Counted from the stretch's first letter, positions 8,823 through 16,889 are shown. The stretch is 64,000 nucleotides of DNA from Halobacteriovoraceae bacterium (GCA_020635135.1 JACKAJ010000015.1:930001-994000); one strand, 5' to 3'. Numbers and translations: made by a program. Notes: generated by a model not told the origin, from the sequence alone.

Positions 8823-9320
8823 TCAGGAGGCTTGCAAGCGAATTTTTCTGCTGCTCTTTAGACTTTGAAAGAGTTCTCGCGATTTGATTACCTTCACATT
8901 CTGATAATCAAGATCAGATATCAAACGAAAATCTCCCACTAAATTTTCAGGGATTTTTTCAAACACAATTTTTCCTAGAGTATCGACTTTTCCCGCACAC
9001 AAACATTCATCGAGTGATTTTAATGGGAGCACTTCGGCCAGTGACCAAAACAAAATCAGCAAAGGAAGCTCAAACCAAAAATAATCTTGGGAAGCAATGG
9101 TTCTTTCATCAGCATTTTCTAAACACAACACATACTTATTTTGTGCCAACAAGAGTCCATTGGATTTACTCAAATAAATTAACTTCTCTTTCATCAAGCG
9201 ACCGCCACGACCAAAGCCAATCACTTCCACTCCCGGAAGTCCTTTGGAGCTGTAACCAAAAATGCGATGCTTTTCTAATTTTCCGCGATTGAGAAGAAAG
9301 GTGTTGATGAACGTTTGCAT
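8823..9320 (-). CDS. Stand-alone ChlI/ComM N-terminal (S5-like) domain protein
   Basis: The 165 residues match only the N-terminal domain of YifB/ComM Mg-chelatase-like proteins. That module has GYSSKGLPGVEVIGFGRGG then MKEKLIYLSKSNG, in place of the usual GLPGFNIVGLPD...ESRERVRAALKNSG. A later block, FELPLLILFWSLAEVLPLK followed by AGKVDTLGKI, parallels the family's FDLPIALGLLA...GELxLDG. The AAA+ ATPase and C-terminal domains are missing and no remnant follows the stop. Full ComM acts as a branch-migration helicase in transformation. What the isolated domain does is unknown. Assignment is by motif only. Confidence 0.65.
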   Translation of the reverse strand: MQTFINTFLLNRGKLEKHRIFGYSSKGLPGVEVIGFGRGGRLMKEKLIYLSKSNGLLLAQNKYVLCLENADERTIASQDYFWFELPLLILFWSLAEVLPLKSLDECLCAGKVDTLGKIVFEKIPENLVGDFRLISDLDYQNVKVIKSRELFQSLKSSRKIRLQAS

Positions 9321-9404
9321 GCTTCCAACTTAAAACGCTCATCCCCTCCTTGCACATCATTTCCTTTTATTTTTCATTCTTAAAAAAAGAAAAAGCATTC
9401 ATTG

Positions 9405-9519
9405 AGGATCCCAGCCTAGTTCTCTAGGATCCTTGAAAAACTCGATAATGAATTTTGTGGAGTTTCTAAGGAGGCAGTCCATCACTGCATAGGATTTTCA
9501 AAAGCCTCCTCAGTTTTTT
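9405..9519 (+). ncRNA. Candidate small RNA with three hairpins and a terminator
   Basis: In the 456-bp gap without a gene (9321-9776), three consecutive stems lie on the plus strand. They are AGGATC/GATCCT (9405-9433, with an inner CTAG/CTAG), AAACTC/GAGTTT (9438-9465), and a G-rich stem ending in a T run (9466-9519). Both flanking genes are on the minus strand and no plus-strand ORF follows for several kb, so this would be a free-standing transcript of about 115-140 nt. No known RNA family (6S, tmRNA, SRP, RNase P) was recognised. No convincing promoter was found. Confidence 0.4.
9466..9519 (+). terminator. Intrinsic terminator of the candidate small RNA
   Basis: AAGGAGGC (9468-9475) pairs with GCCTCCT (9504-9510), extendable by CTA/CAG with one mismatch, and is followed by TTTTTT at 9514-9519. 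A small inner hairpin GCAGT/ACTGC (9474-9488) can compete. No gene on the plus strand lies upstream, which is why a small RNA is proposed. Confidence 0.6.
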
Positions 9520-9567
9520 ATTTTATTTCCACCTCTCTTCAAAATCAACTGACAAACATGGTTTGGA

Positions 9568-9594
9568 ACAAGCAGCAACTGAGATGTACTTTAA
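9568..9594 (+). repeat. Partial copy of family-1 repeat segment
   Basis: A 27-base block beginning ACAAGCAGCAACTGAG matches 9689-9715 (ACAAGCAGCGACTGAG) at 22 of 27 positions. All five differences are transitions. Surrounding sequence (9555-9655) is similar in composition but not clearly alignable. Probably a decayed fragment of the element at 9650-9778. Confidence 0.4.
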
Positions 9595-9649
9595 AGAATG
9601 TTTTGGCAAGGATAGTTTGGCAAAGTTAGCAGCGTATACTTCCAGCCAA

Positions 9650-9778
9650 AAAATTGGTTCAAAAATGCTTGCAGATTCAAGGAACCAAACAAGCAGCGAC
9701 TGAGGCGTGCTTCAAGCACGTCGCAGGGAGAAGCTTGTGCAGGTGACGAAGAAGATGAAGTATTTTTGGGCCAATTTT
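9650..9778 (+). repeat. Structured intergenic repeat, family 1, copy B
   Basis: Closing arms 9650-9670 and 9758-9778 pair over 21 bp without mismatch if G-U is allowed (core GGTTCAAAAATGCTT with AAGTATTTTTGGGCC). The wobbles become C-A mismatches on the other strand, so the plus strand is probably the RNA. Inside are GCTTG/CAAGC flanking GATTCAAGGA, nested GCGAC...GTCGC with GTGC/GCAC, and the block GACGAAGAAGAT next to the right arm. The right end overlaps the gdhA stop codon. A role as a gdhA 3'-end structure is the alternative. Confidence 0.6.
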
Positions 9779-11039
9779 ATGGCCACATACCTCTAAGTCG
9801 CATGGCCCCTGTAAGACGTTGGAGCGAAGAAATCATCGCCGCAGTCTTCATATCCACATTGTACAAATCAGAGTTGTGAGTAACTCGTTTAAAAGCATCG
9901 TACAAAATATCGTGAAGCTTCTTATTGATTTGATCAAGATCCCAGAAAAAGTGCTGGAGACCTTGAACCCATTCAAAATAAGAGACGATAACACCACCGG
10001 CGTTGCAGAGAATATCGGGAATAATAAATATTCCATTGTCGTTGAGAATATCAACGGCTTCTTTAGTGATTGGTCCGTTGGCACCTTCAGCTATTAAACG
10101 GGCTCGAATCTTTGGTGCATTTTCTTTAGTGATGACTCCATCAATAGCAGCAGGGATGAGAACATCGACGTCGAGTTCAAACAATTCTTCGTTCGTAATT
10201 TTTTCACAATCACCTTGGTAATTGGCGAGCAAGTGTTTTCCTTTAGCCCAAGAAATAACGGCTTCGATATCGAGACCATTCTTGTTGTAGATCCCGCCAG
10301 AAACATCGCTGACGGCACAAATTTTGGCTCCTTGCTGGTGAAGATCAATAGCGGCTGGAACTCCAACTTTCCCAAACCCGTGAATAGCGACTGTGGTGCT
10401 ACTATCAATTCTTTTATTGAGCCTTTCGTAAGCGAAGTTCACGCAAAAGGCGACTCCTTTCCCGGTAGATTCCGCTCGACCTAATGAACCCCCAACCACG
10501 ATGGGTTTTCCGGTGACGACACCTGGGATTGAGAAACCATGAATTTGCGAATAAGTATCCATAAACCAGGCCATGGTCTGGCTGTCAGTCCCAATATCTG
10601 GAGCAGGAATATCGTTATCTGGACCAATAAACGGACCAATTTCAATGGCGTATCTTCGGGCTAAACTTTGGAGTTCTTGCCGAGAGAGAGAAAGGGGGTC
10701 GACGCGAACCCCACCTTTTGCACCTCCGAGTGGAAGACCAACGAGAGAGCATTTAAAAGTCATAAGCATGGCCAAGGCTGCAGTTTCAGAGAGACTTACA
10801 GAAGGGTGAAATCGAAGCCCGCCTTTACCTGGACCTAAGGTCATATTGTGCTGAACTCTATAACCTTCAAAGTTTTTGACTGTCCCATCATCGAGCCTAA
10901 CTGGGACAGAGACTTGAATAGCTCTTTTAGGGTATTTAAGCCGCTCAACAATATTGGGATCAGCTTTCATGCTAGAAACGGCTTCTTCTAGCTGGATAAG
11001 GGCATTTTGATAAAGAGACGATGATATAATATCGCGCAT
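9777..11039 (-). CDS. gdhA: Glutamate dehydrogenase (Glu/Leu/Phe/Val dehydrogenase family)
   Basis: Catalyses reversible oxidative deamination of glutamate to 2-oxoglutarate. Hallmarks are GPGKGGLRFHP, then PLGGAKGGVRVDP with the catalytic Lys near residue 105, DNDIPAPDIGT, and the nucleotide-binding GFGKVG. The length of 420 aa matches the hexameric NAD(P) enzymes of about 420 residues. I choose ATG 11039 (MRDIISSSLY) because GGAG lies 6 bases upstream. The in-frame ATG four codons earlier (11051) has no ribosome site. The family-1 repeat copy B abuts its stop codon. Confidence 0.93.
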   Translation of the reverse strand: MRDIISSSLYQNALIQLEEAVSSMKADPNIVERLKYPKRAIQVSVPVRLDDGTVKNFEGYRVQHNMTLGPGKGGLRFHPSVSLSETAALAMLMTFKCSLVGLPLGGAKGGVRVDPLSLSRQELQSLARRYAIEIGPFIGPDNDIPAPDIGTDSQTMAWFMDTYSQIHGFSIPGVVTGKPIVVGGSLGRAESTGKGVAFCVNFAYERLNKRIDSSTTVAIHGFGKVGVPAAIDLHQQGAKICAVSDVSGGIYNKNGLDIEAVISWAKGKHLLANYQGDCEKITNEELFELDVDVLIPAAIDGVITKENAPKIRARLIAEGANGPITKEAVDILNDNGIFIIPDILCNAGGVIVSYFEWVQGLQHFFWDLDQINKKLHDILYDAFKRVTHNSDLYNVDMKTAAMISSLQRLTGAMRLRGMWP

Positions 11040-11160
11040 GACACACTCCATCTAAATCACAATGAAATAAAGATTTTTTTGGAGTATACAAAAGTTTGCA
11101 GGCTTTTAGAACAGAAGTTTTCGTCCAAAATCTAGAAGATGAGATATTTGCAAGTCGCTA

Positions 11161-12048
11161 TTAAAATCGCATAAAAAAGTTAAGGGAATACAAAGTTGAA
11201 TTAGCAGCTTCTTCCTGAAGGTCTTGAGCCTCTTTGTAGTTGAATTTACTTGAAACCCTCAATCGAAAGTATTGCCCTAATTTCTTATCAATACTGGCCA
11301 AGGTTCTCCCTGAAGTAGCCTCATAGTTTAAAGTTGTATAAAGTCTCAATTTTGTGAAATTTCTTGAGAGCTGAATATCGACTTCTTTGTTGACCCCAGT
11401 AATGACTCTTAAATCAGCATAAGGGTTATCAAATTGTGTGATGAGAATCCCCTTAAAAATTCTTGGTTTTAATCTGAATTTGTATTGCTTAGCAAGTTTT
11501 ATTTCTTTCTTATTTTTAGAGTATTTTTTTTCATTTGCCTTTCTTGTTAAAAGAGCGTTGTAGCCTTTTTCGTCGTAGATGAAGATTTTTTCCTGACCTT
11601 CTTTAGATAAGGTATTGGCTTCGTCTACTTCGTAATCTCTATCAAGTCCTTGTTGCCATTCCTCTAATTGATCTCTTAGTGGCTTTCTGGTTTGTGTTCT
11701 AAAATATCTAAAAGCTTCATCTTCAAGTTTCTTAACTTTTGATTTTCTAGCGACTTCGTAATAAAAACCTGATTCTCCCAAGTTCCATCTGTCTGACCAT
11801 TCTTCTTTCTCATTCCAGTATGAGAATTGGTTATTTATTTTGTGAAAAAGTGCAGAGTGTCTCTTGTAGAATTCATCATATTTTTTCTTGCTATCTTGAT
11901 GAATATCGAGCTCCAAGATCATCTCTTCAGGAAATACATAAGAGGGAGCTTCTTGTTCAACAAAGGCCCAAGATTCATGGCTTCCAATCAATGTTGTGCT
12001 AAAGACTGTTAATAGGTAAATAGCAAGTTTACTGTTTTTCGTTTTCAT
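11161..12048 (-). CDS. Secreted or outer-membrane protein of unknown function, 295 aa
   Basis: No family recognised. It has an N-terminal signal peptide (about 1-28, hydrophobic LAIYLLTVFSTTLIG, cleavage near SWA). The middle is highly charged and helical (about 40-190). The C-terminal half alternates polar and hydrophobic residues (FKGILITQF, RLYTTLNYEA, YFRLRVSSKFNY) and ends in Phe (LNFFMRF). That pattern suggests beta strands of a small outer-membrane barrel or similar fold. AAGGGG precedes the start. It stands alone between gdhA and the parAB region. Confidence 0.7.
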   Translation of the reverse strand: MKTKNSKLAIYLLTVFSTTLIGSHESWAFVEQEAPSYVFPEEMILELDIHQDSKKKYDEFYKRHSALFHKINNQFSYWNEKEEWSDRWNLGESGFYYEVARKSKVKKLEDEAFRYFRTQTRKPLRDQLEEWQQGLDRDYEVDEANTLSKEGQEKIFIYDEKGYNALLTRKANEKKYSKNKKEIKLAKQYKFRLKPRIFKGILITQFDNPYADLRVITGVNKEVDIQLSRNFTKLRLYTTLNYEATSGRTLASIDKKLGQYFRLRVSSKFNYKEAQDLQEEAANSTLYSLNFFMRF

Positions 12049-12220
12049 CTCAAATATCCCCTTCCCTTGTCTTATTTAAGATGCAAAAACTGGACCAGCC
12101 CCTATATTCGATTTAAGGGTTTTAAGGCTTTAATTTCGAATACAGCTGTCGAATTCTTTGACGTTGACTAGTTTCTAGACACTAAAATTTTCTATATTTT
12201 CCCTGAAAGAATGCAATCTT

Positions 12221-12295
12221 CCTGAGTTTGGAGAAACGAGAGATTCAAGGAGTCTCGATGACGACGAAGAAGATCGACATTTATCCGAACTCAGG
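12221..12295 (+). repeat. Structured intergenic repeat, family 1, copy C
   Basis: Compact 75-nt member in the 250-bp gap after parB. Arms CCTGAGTTTGGA (12221-12232) and TCCGAACTCAGG (12284-12295) pair over 12 bp, including one U-G that holds only on the plus strand. Inside are GAGATTCAAGGAGTCTC (hairpin GAGA/TCTC) and TCGAT...ATCGA enclosing GACGACGAAGAAG. The two inner blocks match copy A in 12 of 13 and 14 of 15 positions. It ends 3 bp from the parB stop codon. Confidence 0.6.
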
Positions 12296-12298
12296 ATG

Positions 12299-13183
12299 TC
12301 AGGATAGGCTCTGTTCGAGTATTTCCTTGAGCTCTAGCCGAGTCTGGAGATCCAGATTGTCGACATGAGACTTCAATTCAGTAGGCTTAAGAAACGCCAA
12401 CTGCTCAGTTTCCACTTTTTTACTTTTTGAGGTTTTTTGAACTCTATTGATTTTGCCTTTCTTGGTCGATGCCGGAGCCATTTTTCCGTCAATGTACATT
12501 TTGAGTTGGGCTCGCTTTACAAGCTCCCCAGAGACGATCAATTCTCGCAATTGGCTCTTTTGGGTTTTGTTTTTTAGCTTGCTCCATTCGAGTAGAACGT
12601 ATTTCTCAATATTGTAGCGCTTAGCTGCCTCTTTAACTTTTACAGGAAGCTTGGCTATCATTAAACAGCGGTGAACCTCTGATTTACTCACTCCTAAAGA
12701 GGACTGAATTTTTCTCTCTGAAGCTCCAGTGGTTTTTTTGTAGGCAAAAATACTATCCGCTTGATCGATATAGTGAAGAGCTTCCCGAGAAGAGTTTTCC
12801 GAAAATTGGATCGCCATGAGTTCTTCGCGTGTTTTATTTTCAAGAATAAAACACGGAGCTTCTTTCATCTTGATTGTCGTCATTGCTCGGTAGCGGCGCT
12901 CACCACAAATCAGCACAAATTTATTGTCTTCACGGTGAAGAACGAGAGGTTGGATTAGTCCGTTTTCTTTAATGTTGTCGGCTAGTTCTTTAATCGACTC
13001 GTCGTTGAACTTAGTCCGGACTTGCTCTCTAACTGTGATATCACTTAGTTTAACTTTTTGAAGTTCTGCCCCTCGCAAGAGCTTTTCATCGTTAATTTTA
13101 AAAATACTCATATCGAGGTTTTCACCAAGAACAATTTTTTTGCGTGCTTTTTTAGAGACTCTTTTTGAAAATGCTTTTGCCAT
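12299..13183 (-). CDS. parB: ParB/Spo0J-family partition protein
   Basis: DNA-binding CTPase clamp of ParABS segregation systems. The 294-residue protein has the CTP-binding motifs GERRYRA (about 94) and ENSSREALHY (about 128). A helix-turn-helix follows at about 150-175 (ERKIQSSLGVSKSEVHR), then a Lys-rich linker and a short C-terminal dimerisation segment. The N-terminal 20 residues are basic. AAGGA precedes the ATG, and parA lies 16 bp upstream in the same operon. No parS-like TGTTTCACGTGAAACA palindrome was seen nearby. No origin genes (dnaA, gidA) flank it, so this could be a second, plasmid-derived pair. Confidence 0.9.
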   Translation of the reverse strand: MAKAFSKRVSKKARKKIVLGENLDMSIFKINDEKLLRGAELQKVKLSDITVREQVRTKFNDESIKELADNIKENGLIQPLVLHREDNKFVLICGERRYRAMTTIKMKEAPCFILENKTREELMAIQFSENSSREALHYIDQADSIFAYKKTTGASERKIQSSLGVSKSEVHRCLMIAKLPVKVKEAAKRYNIEKYVLLEWSKLKNKTQKSQLRELIVSGELVKRAQLKMYIDGKMAPASTKKGKINRVQKTSKSKKVETEQLAFLKPTELKSHVDNLDLQTRLELKEILEQSLS

Positions 13184-13199
13184 ATGAAATGTCCTTAAT

Positions 13200-13973
13200 C
13201 TAGAAGCCTAGTGATTCCCAAAGATCCACGTAATCTTGCTTACCTTTAGAACTTTTTCCCATTAGAAAAATGGGTTTTTTCAATGAAATCGACTCTTGCA
13301 TCTCGACAAGATTTCTGATGGCGGGGGTAACATCAAAAGACTCCGATAGTTCTTCCATTCTCACTTTTTCAATTTTTCTACGCTTGTTAACCATAGATGG
13401 AATGATTGAAAATTGAAGGTTAGGGTTTTCTGATTCTTTGATGATTTCAAAAGTATCCATCAACTCTTCAAGACCATCAATTGAATAATCTTGAGCTTGC
13501 GTTGGTATAAGAATTTGATCACTCGCAACTAATGCCATGATCATTTCATCACCTAACATCGGTGGTGTATCAATCACAACAAAATCATAAAAATCAGAAA
13601 TTTTTTGTAAACGCTGTTTTAAAAGTCTCTCTTTTCTTCCAGCATTTTTTCTCACTTCACTCTCAGAGAGTATGAGAAGTTTTGAGAGATTAGCCAAGTG
13701 TCTCGATGAAGGAACCACGTGTAGATTTTTGAAAAAATCATAATGCCCTTCTGCTGGGACAACAACTTCTTCGAAAGGAACATCGCCAATTAACCATTCA
13801 GGAACTAAAGTTCGATGAACGTTTACTCCTAAAGTAGAGCTAAGGTTTGCTTGAGAATCAAGGTCGATCGCCAATACCTTATAATTTTTATTGGCAAGGT
13901 AAGACGCAAGTTGAAAACACTGCATAGTTTTTCCAACTCCACCTTTGTTATTGGCCACGGTAATAATTTTCAT
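13200..13973 (-). CDS. parA: ParA-family partition ATPase
   Basis: Deviant Walker-A ATPase that partners with the following parB. The 257 residues show NNKGGVGKTMQCFQLASYLA (residues 8-27), IDLDSQANLSSTLG, the Walker B VVIDTPP near 137, and PTQAQDYSIDGLEEL. There is no N-terminal helix-turn-helix extension, so this is the short chromosomal or type Ib-like form. GGAGG precedes the ATG. A 182-bp gap with inverted repeats separates it from the divergent nadA. Confidence 0.92.
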   Translation of the reverse strand: MKIITVANNKGGVGKTMQCFQLASYLANKNYKVLAIDLDSQANLSSTLGVNVHRTLVPEWLIGDVPFEEVVVPAEGHYDFFKNLHVVPSSRHLANLSKLLILSESEVRKNAGRKERLLKQRLQKISDFYDFVVIDTPPMLGDEMIMALVASDQILIPTQAQDYSIDGLEELMDTFEIIKESENPNLQFSIIPSMVNKRRKIEKVRMEELSESFDVTPAIRNLVEMQESISLKKPIFLMGKSSKGKQDYVDLWESLGF

Positions 13974-14021
13974 GGGTTATGTCCTCCCGACAACGTCAAT
14001 CTTCCATAATACTGAACCAAG

Positions 14022-14036
14022 TTGAGTTCTACTCAA
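14022..14036. promoter_or_regulatory. Inverted repeat between parA and nadA, possible operator
   Basis: TTGAGT-TCT-ACTCAA is a perfect palindrome about 49 bp upstream of parA and 120 bp upstream of nadA. A second one, TTTGT-GTT-ACAAA, lies at 14093-14105 near nadA. Neither matches a consensus I can name with confidence. They are candidates for regulation of one or both divergent genes. Confidence 0.3.
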
Positions 14037-14155
14037 ATTGTAAGTTATTGCGTTATATTTCGTCAAAGCCCAGGCTTAACAATACTTATGAATTTGTGTT
14101 ACAAACTAAATCGCACAATAGCTTTGTCAGTGAATTGACGGGAACAAGATAAGAC

Positions 14156-15262
14156 ATGCTAGAACTTTACAAAAATAATCAACTATCGGACCACCTTCCT
14201 CACATCAGTGAAGAAGAGCTTTCTGACGAACAAGTTTTAAAAGAAATCACTTCTTTAAAAAAAGAACTCGAAGACCAACTGGTCATTCTCGGTCATCACT
14301 ATCAACAAGACGATATTATATCTTTTGCTGACATTACTGGGGATTCCCTTCAACTTTCCCGTGAAGCCGCTAAACTTTCCAAAAAATATATCATTTTTTG
14401 TGGGGTTCACTTTATGGCAGAAACGGCTGATATGTTGAGTTCCGATGAACAAGTTGTCATCCTTCCCGACTTGCGGGCCGGGTGTTCAATGGCCGATATG
14501 GCAAACAAAAATGAAATCGACAAGGCCTGGAACTTTCTCACTACTCATACTCAAGATAAAATAGTCCCTATCACTTACATCAACTGCACGGCAGATCTCA
14601 AAGCTTTTGTCGGAAATCATGATGGAAGTATTTGCACGAGCTCTAATGCTAAAAAAGTTATTAGTTGGGCCCTGGAAAAGGGAGAAAAACTCCTATTCTT
14701 TCCCGATCAACACTTAGGACGAAACACTTGTTTTGAATTGGGAATTGCACTCGAAGACATGGTTGTTTACAACCCCATGATGAAAGATGGTGGGTTAACT
14801 CCAGAGCAAGTCAAAAAAGCCAAAGTTATTTTGTGGTATGGGTATTGTTCTGTTCACCAAGGTTTTAATAAAGAACAAATTCAAGCTATCAAAAAATCTT
14901 CCCCCGAAACAACTATCATCGTTCATCCCGAGTGCTCATTCGATGTTTTTCATAATGCTGACATGGCAGGATCGACGTCATTTATTATCGATACGATTAA
15001 GAAAGCTCCTGCTGGATCTAAATTTGCAGTCGGAACAGAGATTAATCTCGTGAACAGGCTGGCCCAAGAATTTCCTGATAAAAGTATCACTTCACTTTCA
15101 CCTTACCAGTGTTTGTGCACTACAATGTATCGCATCAGACCCCGTTGGCTGCTAGAATCGCTAAGATGCATTAAGAAGAACTCTCCTCTTAATGTCATTA
15201 AGGTTGACCCAGAGACAACCAGATTATCCCTAAAAGCTCTCGATAATATGTTTAAAATATAG
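14156..15262 (+). CDS. nadA: Quinolinate synthase A
   Basis: Condenses iminoaspartate with dihydroxyacetone phosphate to quinolinate in NAD synthesis. The enzyme carries one [4Fe-4S] cluster. Motifs are GHHYQQDDIISFADITGDSL, RAGCSMADM, CTADLKAFVG, CTSSNA, PDQHLGRNT, HPECSFDV and the C-terminal CLCTTMYRI. The cysteines expected for the cluster are present. At 368 aa it is at the long end for NadA. nadB and nadC are not in this window. A cysteine desulfurase starts 15 bp downstream, plausibly supplying sulfur for its cluster. Confidence 0.96.
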   Translation: MLELYKNNQLSDHLPHISEEELSDEQVLKEITSLKKELEDQLVILGHHYQQDDIISFADITGDSLQLSREAAKLSKKYIIFCGVHFMAETADMLSSDEQVVILPDLRAGCSMADMANKNEIDKAWNFLTTHTQDKIVPITYINCTADLKAFVGNHDGSICTSSNAKKVISWALEKGEKLLFFPDQHLGRNTCFELGIALEDMVVYNPMMKDGGLTPEQVKKAKVILWYGYCSVHQGFNKEQIQAIKKSSPETTIIVHPECSFDVFHNADMAGSTSFIIDTIKKAPAGSKFAVGTEINLVNRLAQEFPDKSITSLSPYQCLCTTMYRIRPRWLLESLRCIKKNSPLNVIKVDPETTRLSLKALDNMFKI

Positions 15263-15277
15263 TAGACATTATTATAC

Positions 15278-16414
15278 ATGTTATACGCAGACTTTAATGC
15301 CACGAGCCCCTTATGCCGGAATGTCAAAGAATATCTTCTCCAAAGATTAGAGGGACCGTTTGGTAATCCGAATTCCATCCACTCACTTGGGCAAACAACA
15401 AGGCGAGCTCTCGAACAGTGCCGTCAAACTTGCGCAGACATTCTAGGAGCTGAACCAAGACAAGTTATTTTTAACTCTGGAGCATCGGAAGGGATTTCAA
15501 CTGTTTTTAATCATGTGCATGAAACATTTAAAAGCGGAAAAATTTTAATGTCGCCTATCGAACACTCTGCTTCAGTTCGAGCATGTAATAATCTTAAAGA
15601 ACACGGTTTTCAAATAGACATGATGGAAGTTAACCACGAAGGCGTTGTTCAACTTCCTAAAAATAAAAAGGCAAAAGACTACACACTCGCAGTTCTCATG
15701 GCCGCCAATAATGAAACGGGTGTTATTCAACCCTTTGAAGAATTTAGTCATTGGTGTAAAGCTGATGGCGGAAATGCCCTTTATCTTTGTGACACAACTC
15801 AAATTTTTGCTAAAGTTCCTTTTAACTTTAATAAGCAAAATTTAGATTTTGCTGTTCTTTCAGGTCACAAAATTGGGGCCTTGACTGGGTCAGGAATATT
15901 ACTTTGCAAAGAACCTGAAAAGCTTAAACCTCTCATATGGGGAGGCGGGCAAGAAAATGGCTTGCGCGGTGGAACTCAAAATTATCTTGGAATTGAATGC
16001 CTCACAATTGCTGTTCAATGTTTAGAAGTTAAGAGAGATAAGTTTAATAAAGTAGGACAATACAAAGATCAATTTGAAAAAGAACTGAAAGCTAAAATCC
16101 CTGGTTGTGTGATTATTGGGGATAATGCCGATCGAGTGTCCAACACTTGCCTCGTTTCTCTACCAGGTATTCATGGACAAGCACTTCAAATTGAACTTGA
16201 ATCCAACGACATTTTTGTCACGACATCTTCTGCATGTTCAGACAATGACCCTAGCACATCAAAAGTTCTCAAGGCCATGGGCATTGATGATCGTGTTGGT
16301 CGAGGAGTTGTTAGAATTAGTCTCTGTGAATATGCTGAGAAAAAAGATTTTGATATTCTTTTAAGTGCCCTCACAAAAGCTCACGAAAAATTGGCTAAAG
16401 TTGCTAGTTTTTAA
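15278..16414 (+). CDS. Cysteine desulfurase, NifS/IscS family
   Basis: PLP enzyme that mobilises sulfur from cysteine. Features are FNATSPL at the N-terminus, FGNPNSIH, FNSGASEG, NNETGVIQP, the PLP-lysine motif LSGHKIGAL (Lys near 198), and GGGQENGLRGGTQN. The loop TSSACSDNDPSTSKVL carries the persulfide Cys near 318. That Cys loop differs from the IscS form, closer to NifS-like enzymes devoted to one client. It lies 15 bp after nadA, and nadA-nifS pairing is known in other bacteria, so a role in maturing NadA is the likely job (inference). Confidence 0.9.
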   Translation: MLYADFNATSPLCRNVKEYLLQRLEGPFGNPNSIHSLGQTTRRALEQCRQTCADILGAEPRQVIFNSGASEGISTVFNHVHETFKSGKILMSPIEHSASVRACNNLKEHGFQIDMMEVNHEGVVQLPKNKKAKDYTLAVLMAANNETGVIQPFEEFSHWCKADGGNALYLCDTTQIFAKVPFNFNKQNLDFAVLSGHKIGALTGSGILLCKEPEKLKPLIWGGGQENGLRGGTQNYLGIECLTIAVQCLEVKRDKFNKVGQYKDQFEKELKAKIPGCVIIGDNADRVSNTCLVSLPGIHGQALQIELESNDIFVTTSSACSDNDPSTSKVLKAMGIDDRVGRGVVRISLCEYAEKKDFDILLSALTKAHEKLAKVASF

Positions 16415-16415
16415 T

Positions 16416-16889
16416 TTATTTTATTGAAATTATTTTTAATCCTTCAATTGTCAATTGGCTTCCGGAATGATCCCACTGTCTCCACTCATCTCTCAGTTTC
16501 ACATTGATGAGAGGGAATCTTCGCATCTCGGTCAATTTATTATTCGCAACCTCAAAATAATAAACATCTTCTTCCAGAAATAGGCGGTATAAATTTTCAA
16601 AACTGGTATCGACTTCATTTATTTTTTTTCCTGCACATCTCAAATCTTTGATGGTGTGATAAAATATTATTTTTTTTCGATTGAGTTTTAAACAATAACG
16701 CCCTTGTGCTGTCTGAAAAACTATTTCTTGTGAGACATCACGAATTTGATTCCATTGCCCAGTTAAATCTTTCCAATTTTCTAAATCTTCAGTTGTCACA
16801 AGGATAGGAAAAAGATTATCCCAAAAAAGGTTTTTTTGAGCATAGGCTTGATGAAAAGAAAATAATAAAAGCACCATGGCTAATTTCAA
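16416..16889 (-). CDS. Small exported protein of unknown function
   Basis: I choose the TTG at 16889: AAGGAG lies 5 bases upstream, and the product then starts with a clean signal peptide (MKLAMVLLLFSFHQAYAQ). The start overlaps the preceding gene's stop as TTGA, so the two are translationally coupled. The mature part (about 140 residues) has alternating beta-like segments (YCLKLNRKKIIFYHTI, DVYYFEVANNKLTEMRRF) and no recognised domain. It probably acts with the membrane-anchored partner encoded just upstream. The 3' end converges on the cysteine desulfurase with no gap. Confidence 0.65.
   Translation of the reverse strand: MKLAMVLLLFSFHQAYAQKNLFWDNLFPILVTTEDLENWKDLTGQWNQIRDVSQEIVFQTAQGRYCLKLNRKKIIFYHTIKDLRCAGKKINEVDTSFENLYRLFLEEDVYYFEVANNKLTEMRRFPLINVKLRDEWRQWDHSGSQLTIEGLKIISIK

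Noticed and set aside
9405..9519. 6S RNA or tmRNA
   Set aside because: It lacks the long rod with a central bubble and any tRNA-like ends.
12221..12295. Hammerhead ribozyme or retron-like RNA
   Set aside because: It lacks the CUGAUGA/GAAA core, and no reverse transcriptase or msr/msd arrangement is nearby.
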